DNA of 64,000 bases from Piper betle (GCA_033002965.1 JAURVB010012636.1:1-64000); one strand, 5' to 3'; counted from the first letter of the stretch, positions 1-11,800 are shown. Notes: generated by a model not told the origin, from the letters alone. Numbers and translations are program-made.

Positions 1-122
1 CGGCAGTTGGAAGGTTTGTATTTTATAATGATTTTCTTCTGGCTAGATTAGGCATCGAATATTAGGAATGCGAGAGGATGACTGCTCTTACATTTTGTCG
101 TGTGTTCATTCTTATATTACAG

Positions 123-283
123 AGGTAAGCAATCAAATGTTGGAGCTCTATGAACAGAACCGAGCAGGTCCAACGCCACCTTCTCATGGAAGTGAAGTTG
201 ATGGTAGTGGTGGTGGAACTAGTAATGATCAACGACCTTGGGGTAAAACAGTCGCAAGAGGAAAGCGGATGTTAGTCCTGTAA
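123..283 (+). CDS. 3' exon of a cyclin-T-like gene (partial)
   Basis: The frame reads EVSNQMLELYEQNR straight after a pyrimidine-rich stretch ending in ACAG. From memory this resembles the segment just after the cyclin box of plant T-type cyclins (CYCT1), which pair with CDKC kinases to phosphorylate the RNA polymerase II C-terminal domain. A low-complexity Gly/Ser tail follows and the frame ends at TAA (281-283). The exon starts in phase 1, so earlier exons should lie before the window. The last codons overlap a possible donor (CT|GTAAGT), so the true exon may stop a few bases earlier and splice onward, which would make the stop seen here intronic. No cyclin box is present in the window. The call rests on one short motif. 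Confidence 0.5.
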
Positions 284-813
284 GTAGGGATGGACGATCT
301 GATTATCATTAAAAGCGGGAACACAACCACAAAAGCTACAGACAGGACCCCCATCAAGTGTGATAATCCTGATGGTTGCAATATTGAACTCTGCAGTTTT
401 ACCCTTTCTTGTGCTGGTATGGGTATTATTGGTGATGTTGTAGGCCCTGTGGTCATCGTCATAATTTTTTTGAATCAATCAATGTTTTGAAACATAGGCA
501 GGAAACAAGGAGAAAAAGCGTATTTGTTCTCCAAGAGTAATGAATTACTATACTATTTTTCCTCGATAATTAATGGAAAGCGATTGAATTGGTACGGGTG
601 ATTGTGTGTGTATGTTGATGTTGGATTTATCTATCCCTCGCTGGAAACTTAGATTTATCCTTTTCTAGCGAGGTCAAACTTTTATGGCTCCGAAGGAGAA
701 TTCTTGTCATAATGTCATTGGAGTTTGTATTCGGAAGCATTGTTCTTGTTGCTTGTACGTTTTTGGTGCTACTTGCACTTTTATGGGAAACACTACAAGA
801 TCAATAAAGCTAC
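284..813. other. No recognisable gene
   Basis: This stretch may hold the 3' UTR or further 3' exons of the cyclin-T-like gene. I see no conserved protein segment, repeat or hairpin in either strand. Confidence 0.5.
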
Positions 814-935
814 CCAATTGTTGCATGAAATATTTAGCGGTTGGTTCTGCAACAACGCCATGGCGTTTTATGTACATGGAAAGGTCACCACCTTTGCAGT
901 ATTCCAGCACAATATGCATCTTCCCATGTAAATAT
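814..935 (-). pseudogene. ATG1-like autophagy kinase, second exon fragment
   Basis: The minus strand reads HIVLEYCKGGDLSMYIKRHG and then EPTAKYFMQQL. This is the hinge and alpha-D/alpha-E region of plant ATG1 Ser/Thr kinases, which start autophagy as part of the ATG1-ATG13 complex. The exon ends on a good donor (TTGG|GTAGCT at 814/813). Its upstream edge is either TTAG|AT (935) or AAAG|AT (940). The following parts of a kinase (HRD catalytic loop, DFG) do not occur downstream on this strand, so only a piece of the kinase domain survives. It pairs with the fragment at 1614-1790. A functional gene is unlikely. Confidence 0.7.
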
Positions 936-1613
936 CTAATCTTTCCAGAAAACATGATGACACTCCCATCAATAAATTCAATTTCACTAAACAAAATTAT
1001 CAACCTGTGAATGGATAATGTAATCCACAAAGTAAACAGGATCGGAATCACCTTGTATATTTCATTCTTTTCACCATCTGCTGGAAGTAATATTTGCATC
1101 TACCATTGCTTAAATATGTAACCAAAACCCCTAATCTTCTTAAACTATATAGACAACCCCACATTCTCTGTGATTCTCTTTGATTCTTCAGAATTTTTAA
1201 TTTTTATATCCCCTTTCGTACTATTTGTCTAACTTCCCCCAAGTAAACCATCCATTAGCAAGGAAATAAATTTCTCAAAAACATTCACATTACAAATCCA
1301 TAGAAACCAGTAAGCATTAAAACACTCATTAAAAAATTACATAATTACACACATTCTATTGCAATTAACTTGTAATAATGAAAATTTCAAATTTAAAATT
1401 ATGCGAAGGAGCAATTAAGCACTTAGAACATAACGACAAGATGCCCCAACTCGCCCCGTCCAGAAGAAATCACAATTACCAAAAGCAATTCACTTGTCCT
1501 AGTGAAGATCACAAGGTATATGTTACACTGGGGAGCATCAAATCCGAACAACACGAACCAAAATAACAAAACAAGCAAACGATTATAGCCAAAGTTCACA
1601 ACTTTCCACGAAC
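936..1613 (-). other. Intron-like spacer between the two ATG1 fragments
   Basis: This AT-rich DNA has no coding signal on either strand. Its position between two collinear kinase exons suggests it is the retained intron of the ATG1 fragment. Confidence 0.5.
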
Positions 1614-1790
1614 CTCGATTATGTCATGCAACCGGATGATGTTGGGGTGGTCAATCTTCTTCAATATCACAATCTCGGACAAGAGGCCATCGATAAGCTT
1701 ACTGCTCAACTTCTCCATGGCGATTTCCTTGATGGCCACCTCCGTCCCGCGCACCCGGTGCTGGCCATGCCACACGACCGAATTGAAAAC
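1614..1790 (-). pseudogene. ATG1-like autophagy kinase, N-lobe exon fragment
   Basis: The minus strand reads SVVWHGQHRVRGTEVAIKEI followed by LLSEIVILKKIDHPNIIRLH. This is the kinase N-lobe with the VAIK lysine, the alpha-C glutamate (SEI) and the HPNII strand typical of ATG1. The exon ends at a donor (GAG|GTTCG at 1614). Upstream, the expected glycine-rich loop (GSGSFSVVW) is replaced by unrelated residues and soon by stops, so the fragment is cut inside the P-loop. It is collinear with the exon at 814-935 and on the same strand. Next to it, also on the minus strand, lies a fragment of an unrelated CCCH/ankyrin gene, which suggests capture rather than simple decay of a local gene. Confidence 0.75.
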
Positions 1791-2062
1791 TTTGGGCTTT
1801 TTAATTTCTCCAGGAGTTTAATAGACAATTCAAAATTCTACCAACTTGAGCTTTGCAGAAGGAATTCTATTGTGAATCAAACTGCCGTGTCCGACCAATT
1901 TGAGCTTTGGAGAGAAAATTCGAATAGAACTGCCACACCTGACAATTTTCTTCTTACCAGCAAAGGGTACTGCCTTCGTCAGATGAAGCTCTCGCATAGT
2001 TGGACAGGTTGGATCAATAATGAAAGAAGAGCTTGATCTGGTAAAGAGATGATGGTATTGAA

Positions 2063-2310
2063 TATCCGGCGTGGCGCAGTGGAGGGCCGTGCTACCGTCG
2101 GGGAAGCAGGACTGGTTGACGTCGACGGCGGGTGGCGGCCACCGTGAGCGGCGTCCACTGCTGAAGCACCATCCCCCTCGCCTGGTCGCGGCTGCGCCGG
2201 CGGGCGTACCATATCCCGGCCTCGTCAGCCGGCGCCGGGTCACGGGCGAGCAACCAGCGGAAGCCGTCGGCGTCGTTGTCGGCGGCAAGCTCGAGGAGGT
2301 TGGAAGACGA
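2063..2310 (-). pseudogene. CCCH zinc-finger/ankyrin (plant TZF) gene fragment
   Basis: Minus-strand frame one reads NLLELAADNDADGF, then DEAGIWYARR and WTPLTVAAT. After a shift of frame near 2120 it continues VDVNQSCFPDGSTALHCA. Together these match the N-terminal ankyrin region of plant tandem CCCH proteins, which bind RNA and act in stress responses. The CCCH fingers themselves are absent. The break is a frameshift or deletion between the two ankyrin repeats. The piece is GC-rich (normal for an intronless TZF gene) and sits in AT-rich DNA beside a kinase fragment, so it looks like a transposed or captured gene piece. Confidence 0.7.
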
Positions 2311-2592
2311 GGATATGGCCGGGGCAGGATATGGTGGGGAGGGAGGGGGTGGACTCGACGGCGGCCGGGCAGCGAGGGTCGGAGGCGGCGGCCGGGGCAG
2401 CGAGGGTCATAGGCGTATACAGTTGGAGGCGCTCCAAGATGACGAAGGGTTGGGGAGGGAGGGGATGGATGCGATGGCAGCCGGAGACCGGTAGGCGGCG
2501 GCGAGGCAGGGATGGTCGGAGGCGGCGGCCGGGCAACGAATGTCGGAGGCCTACAGTCGGAGGAGCGGCGGCGTTGGCATATGAAAGGTCGA

Positions 2593-2674
2593 GATTAATC
2601 TGTGGCGTATCATTTTACCATATTAATCTGGACCGTCCATCTAATTGGACGGTCCAGATTAATCTTTGGCGTAT
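2593..2674. repeat. 18-bp-arm palindrome flanked by direct repeats
   Basis: ATTAATCTGGACCGTCCA (2622-2639) is followed after 6 bases by its exact reverse complement (2646-2663). A GATTAATCTnTGGCGTAT word occurs at both 2593-2610 and 2657-2674. The arrangement resembles the end of a MITE or MULE, next to the gene fragments on its left. Confidence 0.7.
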
Positions 2675-2711
2675 AAACGTTCCCTGCCTTTGGCTGAGGA
2701 AAACGGGTCTC

Positions 2712-2712
<1 letters not shown>

Positions 2713-2742
<30 letters not shown>
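2713..2742. repeat. (TA)n/(CA)n microsatellite
   Basis: A short alternating TA run passes into CACACA. Confidence 0.9.
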
Positions 2743-2745
<3 letters not shown>

Positions 2746-3055
2746 ATTTTAATACGGACCATCCGATCATTACATGATATTAATAAAAAACTCGTTCCCT
2801 TCTTTTTCGGTCGCCAACAGCGGTCTGGGCCATTTAAAAACAGCGAGGACATGCACGAGAACACCCATCATCATGACCGTTGATGCTCCGGTGAGAGTGG
2901 GGAAGAAATAAACCCTCTTAGGATTTGGAGCTACCAAGCAGGTGGGCGTAATTTGCTATCAGAAAATTTTTCTGGTCTTGTGACCATAAAATTCAGACTA
3001 TAATGAATGGTAACTTTGATGATTTTTTAAAAAAAATATTTTGATTCGTTAGAGC

Positions 3056-3403
3056 TTAAAGTGGGAAAAAGAAACCGTCGGAGGAAAGCCAGAGGTCACT
3101 GTATTGAGGCTGCGGATTGCTACAGTGAACCGCTGTCGCATCCATTGACCGGGGATAGGTTTGGGTTAAATACGGATTGAATATCGTTGTATCCTTGCCA
3201 TGTGTCACATGAATGTTGACGCACATGGGATTGCCGATCATCATGACCATTGATCCATTCTGATCCGTGTCTGCAGTGTGCGGAAGCAATACCCACTCAC
3301 TATCATGAGAACTTGGGTCCGCAGAGTCCATCTGCTTCTTGCTCTTGTTGCTGCGAGGTGAGATCTTCTCTGTTTTCTTCCCCACTTTCAACTCTAGCTC
3401 CAT
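3056..3403 (-). CDS. Hypothetical 115-aa ORF, weak
   Basis: An uninterrupted minus-strand frame starts MELELKVGKK and ends at TAA (3056-3058). It has a basic Lys/Ser-rich N-terminus, then DSEWVLLPHT and a C-terminus ending in SSDGFFFPL. The composition is not repeat-like, and the frame is long for this AT-rich surrounding. I recognise no domain, signal peptide or membrane segment. It abuts the left LTR of the gypsy-like element (from 3419), so it could be a small host gene, a 3' exon of one, or chance. No promoter or splice evidence helps. Confidence 0.25.
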   Translation of the reverse strand: MELELKVGKKTEKISPRSNKSKKQMDSADPSSHDSEWVLLPHTADTDQNGSMVMMIGNPMCVNIHVTHGKDTTIFNPYLTQTYPRSMDATAVHCSNPQPQYSDLWLSSDGFFFPL

Positions 3404-3418
3404 GGCTTTTCGTTTAAC

Positions 3419-3928
3419 TGTTAGGAAAAATTTTTAAAGTTAGAAATTAATAACACCGAACACAAAATATAAAAAGTAATGCTTGAGAAATCAAATAAAA
3501 TAAAATTAAAAGAATAAAAATTTAATGTAAAAACTTTCTTTATTTAGAGAGTCAAAAATTATAGGACAAAAATAAATAATTTATTACTTCAATTAAATAT
3601 TATAGTCGTTAAATATATAAAGATGTACGAGAAATTACTCACCCAACTTATATTATTGAGATTACAAAATTTCTCTCTCAATACTTTGTATAAGATTAAA
3701 CTCGTGAATAATATTTTCCACTCTTTTTATCTTTATATCCCTCACATCTTGTATTCTCTTATCTTGGGTTTTTTGGAATAAGACAAATGAGATCCATATT
3801 TTTGAGACCTTTCATCTTCCATAGAAGAACAAATAGTCACATCTATTTGATATTTCGAGATTTCTTTAGTATTCTAAGTGTGACAATAAGCTACATATCA
3901 TTAATATTTATAATAATAAATATTAACA
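3419..3928 (-). repeat. 3' LTR of the gypsy-like element
   Basis: This roughly 510-bp repeat has TG...CA ends. Its first 350 bases match 6693-7045 with many substitutions. Confidence 0.7.
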
Positions 3929-4310
3929 ATCTCCCAATTAGAATCCAATTGGAACACTCCAATCCCGATTTTTCCTCGACTTGTTCGTTGCATAAGTCCT
4001 TCACCATGTTAGTGCAAGTTTTCTCGGTTGTTTTCTACACGAGAGGCCGGCCCGTTATATAGACATCAGTCTGTGTTTATCCAAACCTCTGCACATCTCC
4101 AACAACCCTAATATCACGAGATCTAGGCACATCTTTAAACGTCCACACGTTTTGCACTTGGAGCTTGTCACACCCCAATATTTGATAAGGATAGATCTTG
4201 ATAACTATCAACACCGTCATTATCCTTATTGGCAAATCCACTCAAGCATATCCTTTGGCGCATATTGGCTGCATGGTTGAACCCTCCTAGTTCGACCCAA
4301 CCAGCGCTCG

Positions 4311-4690
4311 GCCAGCAATCCCCTCTATCGGCGTTTTCAATAAACTCCACTCACTAAATACCGACATTGCGGCATTGCTCGGCAACTCGACCCAAATACC
4401 GTTATCCTAGTAATTTGCTTGGTCACGTCCATGCACCCATGCTCGCCCACATACCGCTACACTGCTAGTCTTTATATGCCCGATATTTATATCGATAAGG
4501 CCAGCAGTCCCTTCTATCGCCACTTCAAGTGACCTCCATGCACCAATTACCGGCATTACGGCACTGCTCGGCAACTTGACCCAAATACTGAAATCCCACT
4601 AATTTGCTCGATCACGTCCATACACCCGTGCTCACCCACATACCGCTCTGTTACTCCTCTCTCTACGCCTGGTATTTATATCGGTATGCT
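4311..4690. repeat. Tandem 188-bp duplication inside the gypsy-like element
   Basis: 4311-4490 and 4499-4690 share GGCCAGCA(A/G)TCCC, GGCA(T/C)TGCTCGGCAACT and CACATACCGCT in the same order at an offset of about 188 bases. The copies differ by perhaps 20 percent. Confidence 0.7.
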
Positions 4691-5229
4691 CAGTCATCAA
4701 CCTCGCTTTGCCAATATGCGCTCGTTGCTACTCGACCTGGTGTTCGGTCATCACACTCCTCGAACTCGCAACATGGAACCTGTACGCCTTTGAGGTTTCT
4801 TCCTGCCAATATACCAACATGCTCAGTACAATTACCAATCATAATGCCAATACACTCCATGCACCACAACTTGATCCTTGCCTGTAAATTTAACATAGAT
4901 TAATGCTGGTAAGTTGTTTCTACCACTCGGATAGCACCGACTATCCATCTTGGATGCAAGATGACTAGGAACAACCGCCAAACCCTAGCTCCTAGTTCAT
5001 CCAAATAGACTAGACCTGTCATAGTCCTCCCCACCAATGAGACCCCATGTCCTCATCGGAGTCCTCTACAGTACTTCTTGATCTTGCTCTCCAATTGCCA
5101 CAAGTACCTCTCCTTTTCCCACCTATCCTCCCTTCTTGCTTCCCTCTTCCACTTGATAAGACACTACATCCGATCCTTTGAAGTCCCTAGGCTGACGTGC
5201 CTATACTCCAAAATCTTCCCTCTCTTTTT

Positions 5230-5700
5230 CCCAAATTATTGTCGAACGATAGGGGGAGTTCTCTTTGGACGATCTCTCCTCGGATTGACCAAATCCTCAT
5301 GGAAAGGTTTGAGAAAACTAACGTGGAAAGCTGGATGAAGTTTGTACCCATGTACCTTCTCCACCTCACAAGGACGATCTTACCTTTGCACCATTACTCG
5401 ATGCACCTCAATACGTCTAATTTTCTCCCAAATTAGTGGCGTGAGCTTTAGCTTTATTTTATCCCCCACGATGAATGACAAGGCCCTCGAGTCAGCATAT
5501 CTTTTTATTCTGCCCGTTGCCTCGACCAATGAATTTACTGCATCCTGTGCAGCTGGACACTGTACTCCACCTCCTTGTGGAGCAACCTCTAGTGGTGTAA
5601 GAGGCTAGTAACCCGTAACAACTTCAAAAGAACTAAGCCCCGTAGTTAAACAACGATGCAGTTTATAACAAACTATGCCACCTCAAGAAGTTCCAACCAG
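5230..5700 (-). pseudogene. Gypsy integrase C-terminus remnant
   Basis: The minus strand gives GDKIKLKLTPLIWEKIRRIE and, one frame over, a PAFHVSFLKPFHE-like string. These are the segment after the integrase core and the IHPVFHVSxLKP motif seen before chromodomains of gypsy pol. The frame shifts at least once and stops are present. Upstream (5560-5700) a TPLEVAPQGGGVQCPAA-like stretch continues the remnant. It is non-functional. Confidence 0.65.
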
Positions 5701-6692
5701 TTCTTCTGGTTGGCTATGACAAAATGCCTCAATGCATTCGCCCTCTTAGTGTGCTCGTCAAACTGAGAATGCTTAGCTATAACAATGTTGGTCAGGACCA
5801 CAGTATTTCTCTACATTTCTGAAGAACCATTCGACAACAGTCTCGGCTAAACACCCCTATGGGATTGCTACGAATACGAGTACTTAGAAAACAGACCCAC
5901 TAACCTTGCTGGCATTCCCTTCACCCTAGGGAATCTAGTCACGAAGTCCATTGAGATCGAACTTCATGGTCTCGAAAGTGTAGGTAGTAGCTGCAGCAAT
6001 GCAGCCTCTAACCCTCTCTCCACCTTATCATGCTGACCCACCAGACATGATCTGACAAAAACTTCATTATCAGCCTCCATTCTTGGCTAATAATACGCCC
6101 TATACATTAAAATGTGCACCCAGTCCCTACTTGGATGTCTTACTCACTGGGGATCGTGGGACTCCCCTTTAAAGTTTCATCTTAGTCTACCTACCTATAG
6201 GGACACATAGCCAACCCCATTAGCATAGACTAACTTATCATCTAACCAATACATATGAGTCCAGCCACTACTGACTCTATCGAGTCTTATCCTTAAGATC
6301 TGACTTCGCCTTGACCTGCCCCAGTAGCTTCTGCCACCTTGACTGTCTCACGGATTTCTTCTTCTAGGTCCTAAAGAATGTATTACCTACATTGTCCATG
6401 ATGACAATGATCTCAAATCCCAACAAACAAACCTGCCATATTGTTAGACAATACACCACAGCCTACTGCTGCAGTATATCGCCCATAGCTCTATCAAAGC
6501 GTCCATCACCACTCCAAAAGGTTGATGTAGTTGTTTCTCGTATAGATGATCTTCAATATGCATCCTTCACTATTGATAATTTATTCCATCAAAATTTTCA
6601 ATCTTCCCACTTTTAGAAGTGTCCGCCAATGACTCCCACTCAAATTAAAATCCGATTGAATGAGACCTAAAATTCTCACAAACGACACCAAT

Positions 6693-7045
6693 TGTTGAGA
6701 AAATCTCCAAAGTTGGATATCAATAATAGCGAACACAAGATATAGAAAAATAATGCCCGAAAAATAAAATAAAATAAAATTAAAAAAATATGAATTTAAC
6801 GTGAAAAACCCTCCTTTTTGGAGAGTCAAAAATCATAGGACAATAACGAGTAATTCACTACTTCAACCAAAGATTACAACCATCAAACATATAGAAATGT
6901 ACAAGAATATTACTCAGACAACTTATACTATTAAGATTACAAGATTTCTCTCTCTCAATACTTTATATAAGATTAAACTTGTGAATAATATTTTCCCCTC
7001 CTTTTATCTTTATATCCATTTCTTTTATCCCTTACATCTTATATA
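6693..7045 (-). repeat. Truncated 5' LTR of the gypsy-like element
   Basis: It matches the first 350 bases of the 3419-3928 repeat, with shared words such as GAGAGTCAAAAAT and TAAGATTAAACT, and ends in a TA tract. About 160 bases of the LTR are missing. Confidence 0.7.
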
Positions 7046-7112
7046 TATATATATATTTATTTAAAATTTTTATTGTTAGGTAATGAGGTTTTTTTGAGAG
7101 AACTTTATGCAA

Positions 7113-7331
7113 TTAACATTGAAGTAAAACAAAAGGTGCATTGTATTTAGCTGCCATGACAGCAAAAACATGTGCAGTGGAGTTTTTGGATCTAGAGATC
7201 CATTGTACAGACAAAGATAAGCCAGAGGCCATAAAAATAAGCTCTTTACAAAAGGAGTAGACGAAGCCATCCAAATTACAAAAATCATTTTCAAAGAGAG
7301 CAACGACAAGCAGTCCATTAAAATGAGGCAT
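7113..7331 (-). pseudogene. RNase H-like fragment of a non-LTR element or captured domain
   Basis: A 72-codon minus-strand frame reads NDFCNLDGFVYSFCKEL and then VQWISRSKNSTAHVFAVMAA. This is the C-terminal half of the plant RVT_3-type RNase H domain found in LINE-like elements, where the usual pattern is W(V/I)xRxxNxxAHxLA. The catalytic acidic residues of the N-terminal half are absent. It starts 70 bases beyond the gypsy remnant and is probably a separate transposon relic. Confidence 0.55.
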
Positions 7332-7951
7332 TTGCTAGACTTGGAGTGTTTCCCCTTGTTAAGAATATGCATGAGTCCATTAAAATGAGGCCTAAAAAGG
7401 TAGCCATATTATTGGGCATTCAGGGCTTGCCCAAAATCTGCATGAAAGTAGTGTGGGAGACGATCGTTAGTCCAGTGAAGTGCAGCCCAACCAAAATTGT
7501 TAGGGATGGTATCAAAGCTCGCATCGTTAGGAAATGAAGTTGAAGTATTTGTCCACGTTAAGTAAAAATAGGTTCTAAATTAGTAAGGTGAAGTTTTTAT
7601 TTTTAAAGAAAGAAAACAGTGATGAAGTTAGCTTCCTTCCGTCGGAGTCAAAGGGTGAGTTTGAAGTATTGAAGTTGGGAAAAACTATTGGTAGGATCTT
7701 GAACATGTGGATGGCGATGAGGCTATGATTCTCGGACATGCAATATGAACTTATGTTTGTTTTTTCCAAGGCAATAAACTCATGTTGGACCTCAAGTTTT
7801 GGTGTCTGAAAATGAAGGAATTACTGATTTCCTTAACAAATGGTTTTGATGTCTTTTTAAATCTATTAATAATAATCGTTTTTAAATTTTATTTAATAAT
7901 GATCGCTGCCTGAGAGCGTGGAAGCAATGCCGCCGTAGTCACATCCATGGT
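7332..7951. other. No recognisable gene
   Basis: Mixed-composition DNA. Short frames on both strands show no conserved motif. I see no repeat apart from AATCGG words that begin at the right edge. Confidence 0.5.
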
Positions 7952-8819
7952 TGCATGAATCGGAATCGGAATCGGAATCGGTCTGAATCGGCCCAGAATC
8001 GGTTCAGTTGAATCGGTCCAAATTAATTTAATCGGCCATATATAATAATTTGATAATTTATAATATAAATATATTAAAATTGGGTATTGATGTTATTTTG
8101 ATATTATTCTGTGTATTATAGTTTATGATATTTTTAAATATTTTTTAAGATTTTTAATTATTTAGAATTAATTATTATTTTTGACTCGAGTTAGACTCGA
8201 GTCAACTTAATTACGAATGCCACTCTTTACCCCCCGCCGCCGCCGCCGGCCTGGTCGGCGGCGAGTCTGCGCGGCGGCAATATTAGAGGATGTCGGCAGC
8301 CCGGTCGGACGAACAGTCGGCTGCCCGGAGTCGGCTGCGAGGCGGCCGGGAGGCCGGCAGCGAGTTGGCGGCAATTCGTGCGTCATCGCCCGATTCGGTC
8401 CGGCCACACGTCGGCGGCGACGTTGCAAGGTCGGCGGCGAGGTCGGTAGCCCGGTCGGCGGCGAACCCGAGTCGGGGACGCACAACGGAGGGCGGAAACG
8501 GGGCAGGGGCGGGTGGACGGGCGGCGGAGTGGGGGAGCCGGTTTTGATTTTAGGTTTTTTAAATCTAAATTACCATTTTACCCATGCTTAAATAATTTAA
8601 TAAAAATATACCTAGGGTATTTTAGTAATTTCATAAAAAAGCCGATTCCGATTTAAATCGGCCGATTCCGGTTCCGAGTTAAATCGGTCGGAATCGGGCG
8701 AACTAGGCCGATTCCGAGGCCGATTCGGGACGACCGAGTTGGCCCCGAAATCGGAATCGAGCGCGATGCAGATCAAATTTAAATCGGCCGATTCCGCACA
8801 GAATCGGCTGATTCGTGCA
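7952..8819. mobile_element. 868-bp TIR element rich in AATCGG/CCGATT words
   Basis: The left end is TGCATGAATCGGAATCGG. The right end is the reverse complement of TGCACGAATCAGCCGATT, so the termini are inverted. Subterminal regions (7955-8010 and 8640-8815) are crowded with AATCGG in opposite senses. The middle (8215-8545) is a GC-rich island of GGCGGC and GTCGGC words. No transposase frame is present. Subterminal arrays of short words are typical of CACTA-type and some hAT elements. I could not define a target-site duplication. Confidence 0.6.
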
Positions 8820-11800
8820 TCAGAGGTCACAACTTATCGAAAATGTCTCTCCATTCCCGCAAATAAAAATTATTTGCCAACCATTTTGACCTGGGCGTTC
8901 CCGATCGGCAACAGTTATACATCGGAGGCAAACTTTTTCTTAGAAAGTAATTTGCCATTCATTTTTTGAAGATTCCAACCTCTCAGAAGATGCTCCATTT
9001 AGTTGAACAAGTACATTGATGGAAGGCACTAACATCAAAAGCAAAAACAAAGCGACTCACTTTACTATGCATTCGGAGGGAGAATCACGTCGACATTCGA
9101 CCAGTTGGCCTCTCCATGCATTTACATGTATTCGCTTGTAATGCATGGTATCTAGACTTTCGGCTTCCCCTCCCTTTTTCTGTGTTTTTCTCCAAACCAT
9201 TCAAAGAGTTGGACATTATAACATGCATATTTGTCATATGATTTGGTTCCATTAGCTAATGGCAGTTGATGTGTAAGGATATTTCATGCATGCAAACAAA
9301 CACGCTACAGTGTGAATTTATCCTGATTGAAAAGGGCAAAGAGTACATGCAGGTGAGATAGGCCAAACGATCACAAGCTAGCAGCAAAATTCTTTTGCCC
9401 TTGTTGTGTTTGAGTAGGTTAAATGATCTGCTATTTTCGCTTTAAACTATCACTCAAAGTCATTAATTTCCAGCTATGTGAGTACTTTTTACTTGAACTA
9501 AATTTTTGAAAAAAGAAGAAATAACCCATTTGGTGATATTGCCAACTTCCAGGTCTCGCCTCATTTTGCCTTGAATTTTTTAGCCAAACAACTATGCCTT
9601 GCACATAGTATTAGTAAAAACCTTGGTTTAATCAAGGTAAGTTATACAACAACAAGATAAACATAAATTGCGTGATAAGAAGCAATTAATAATTATAGTA
9701 TATGGTCGAGAACATTTTAGCTATTTATTGGGTTTAATATGAAATCCACATCAGTTATATATCATCGTAGTTACCCTGAATGAGAATACGGTACTGTGTA
9801 TATATGATAATATTAATGTCCACATATTTCTTGGACGTTAATATATTAGTTCAGAGTTTATTTAGAGTACTTCGCGTACGTAATGAACAGATTGCATTAT
9901 TCTACCCGCCAAACAAAGTAGAACATATATCTTCGCTTCTCACAGCAATCTTTAGACATGAGGGCCCGAGTAAGAATGTTGATCTATGCACAGCTTGTAT
10001 ACAAAAGCAATTTGTACTTGGGATCATCAAATTCTCCCTCTGTTCCATACTGGATTCACTAAATGGAGTATAGAACGTAACCAACCCAAATATGTGCCCG
10101 GACTGCACCTAAGCCATGCGTACATGGCCATGTGTACACTATTTACAATATTAACCACGAATGTCGAGCTAGCTACTAGTAGCCATGGATAGACTTGGCG
10201 CCTCGTTCGTGAGCAGATCAGCTAAAATTTATCGGGTGTATATATGGACGTCACCTACGTCTAATTAGTTAATTAAAGCAAAAAAATGCACGAATTCGTC
10301 TTGATATATAATTGCACAAGTGTTATTATTTCCAAATGTAAATTAGCTAGCACGTGGTTGGGGGCCACTGCTTCGCCCAATGACGACAATGGTTTTCAGT
10401 ATGATTTGCAGAGATCTAAAGATTCGGTCCAAATGAAAGACGCCTTGATTAACCAGCAACTTCAACTATAATGGCGGTGACCATCTACCTTGCACAAAAT
10501 GTCAGCAAGTGTAGACACAATGGAGGGCCCATTCCTAGTGGAATAGCCATCCTTTTGCCATCTGTGGATGTTGACATATGAATTCTGGACGTTGCAACTT
10601 TGTCGGCCTGATCTTCTCTAGACTCGATCGTTATCAATGACACCATCTAAGCTAAAATATTATTTATTTGACTCCAAACCGGCTTAAATTCTACCATAAG
10701 TTACTTATTTAAAAGTGTTTAACTAAAATTATAAATTTATTATTTATTTTGACTTATAAATAAAATTTTATCGTATAATATATTATACGTGAGACTAACT
10801 TGAAAGATCTCGTAATCTACCTACGAAAATTTTATCTTTGAAATTCTTACTTAACCTTCGTTGTTAACCTCAATTTATAATTTTTTTAGCTTATAATAAA
10901 AAGTCTAGTCAATGTCTTCAGCCCAACCTATCATTTAACACGGAATCAGGATATATTGATACTATTTATAACAATCGCGATTTAAAGTGTAACATAAAAA
11001 CCTAAGTTATTTATTTAAAAGTGATTAATCAAAATTAAATCTACATAATTTATTTTCACACCCTAATAAGTATTAATTGTGAAACTAAGTTAAGAATTTT
11101 CATAATATTCTGTATTAGATAATGGTTGCTCGTCACAAATTAAAAAAAGGTTGTGAGCTGAGGCTAGCAACATGACCAAATGTTAAAATTTTGAGGACAA
11201 ATTTTTTTAAGGTGGGTAAATTACCAAATGTTTCAATTTAATTTTACATTCAATACTTATAGTAAATTTCAATTTATAAATAAGAATGAATTATAAATTT
11301 TTTAACTTCGGTTAGCTATTTTTTTAAAGATAATTTAGTTAATTATATTACACTTTAAGCTGGATAATTATATTAGTAATGTCAGATTTCCACATGCTAC
11401 ATTGGATACTATGTTTTGTTAACTATTGAATAAATATCTTCGACCTCGATCCTTTCTTGTTCCGACACAAATGCATCAGGCCGGGTTACTTTTGAATGTT
11501 AGCGGTTCTGTGTCAAAAGTCGCTCACTTTTGATCTCTGATCATTTATCCGAGTTGCGTGCATTTTCTTTCCCAATTACTAGAACTAATTGTGAGCACGA
11601 CGGACGAGCAAAGGTCAGGCAGTGTGTTTGTGTTGCTAGCTGTTTGCCTATCATCTTTCATGTTTTGGAGGCAATGGCTTGCCCGGATGTAGCTTGTTCT
11701 CCATATAGCCATTGTTCGTTCCAACAGTGACACAAAGATGTATCAAATTGAAGACATCAAATACATATTCATCGTGCAATTAAATTACATCTGCTCCTGT

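Larger units (their letters stand above)
3419..7045 (-). mobile_element. Decayed Ty3/gypsy-type LTR retrotransposon
   Basis: Two direct repeats bracket about 2.8 kb. The left one (3419-3928) starts TGTTAGGA and ends AACA. The right one (6693-about 7045) starts TGTTGAGA and stops in a TA tract, so it is truncated. Just inside the left repeat, the reverse complement of CAATCTCCCAATTAG gives a purine tract. Just inside the right repeat, the minus strand reads TTGGTGTCGTTTGTGAG, a likely primer-binding site. The element therefore runs on the minus strand. Pol remains are visible at 5230-5700. All frames carry many stops, so it is dead and old. Confidence 0.75.

Noticed and set aside
8207..8591. 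GC-rich overlapping frames on both strands
   Set aside because: Arg/Pro/Gly low-complexity translations of GGCGGC words inside a TIR element; no domain.
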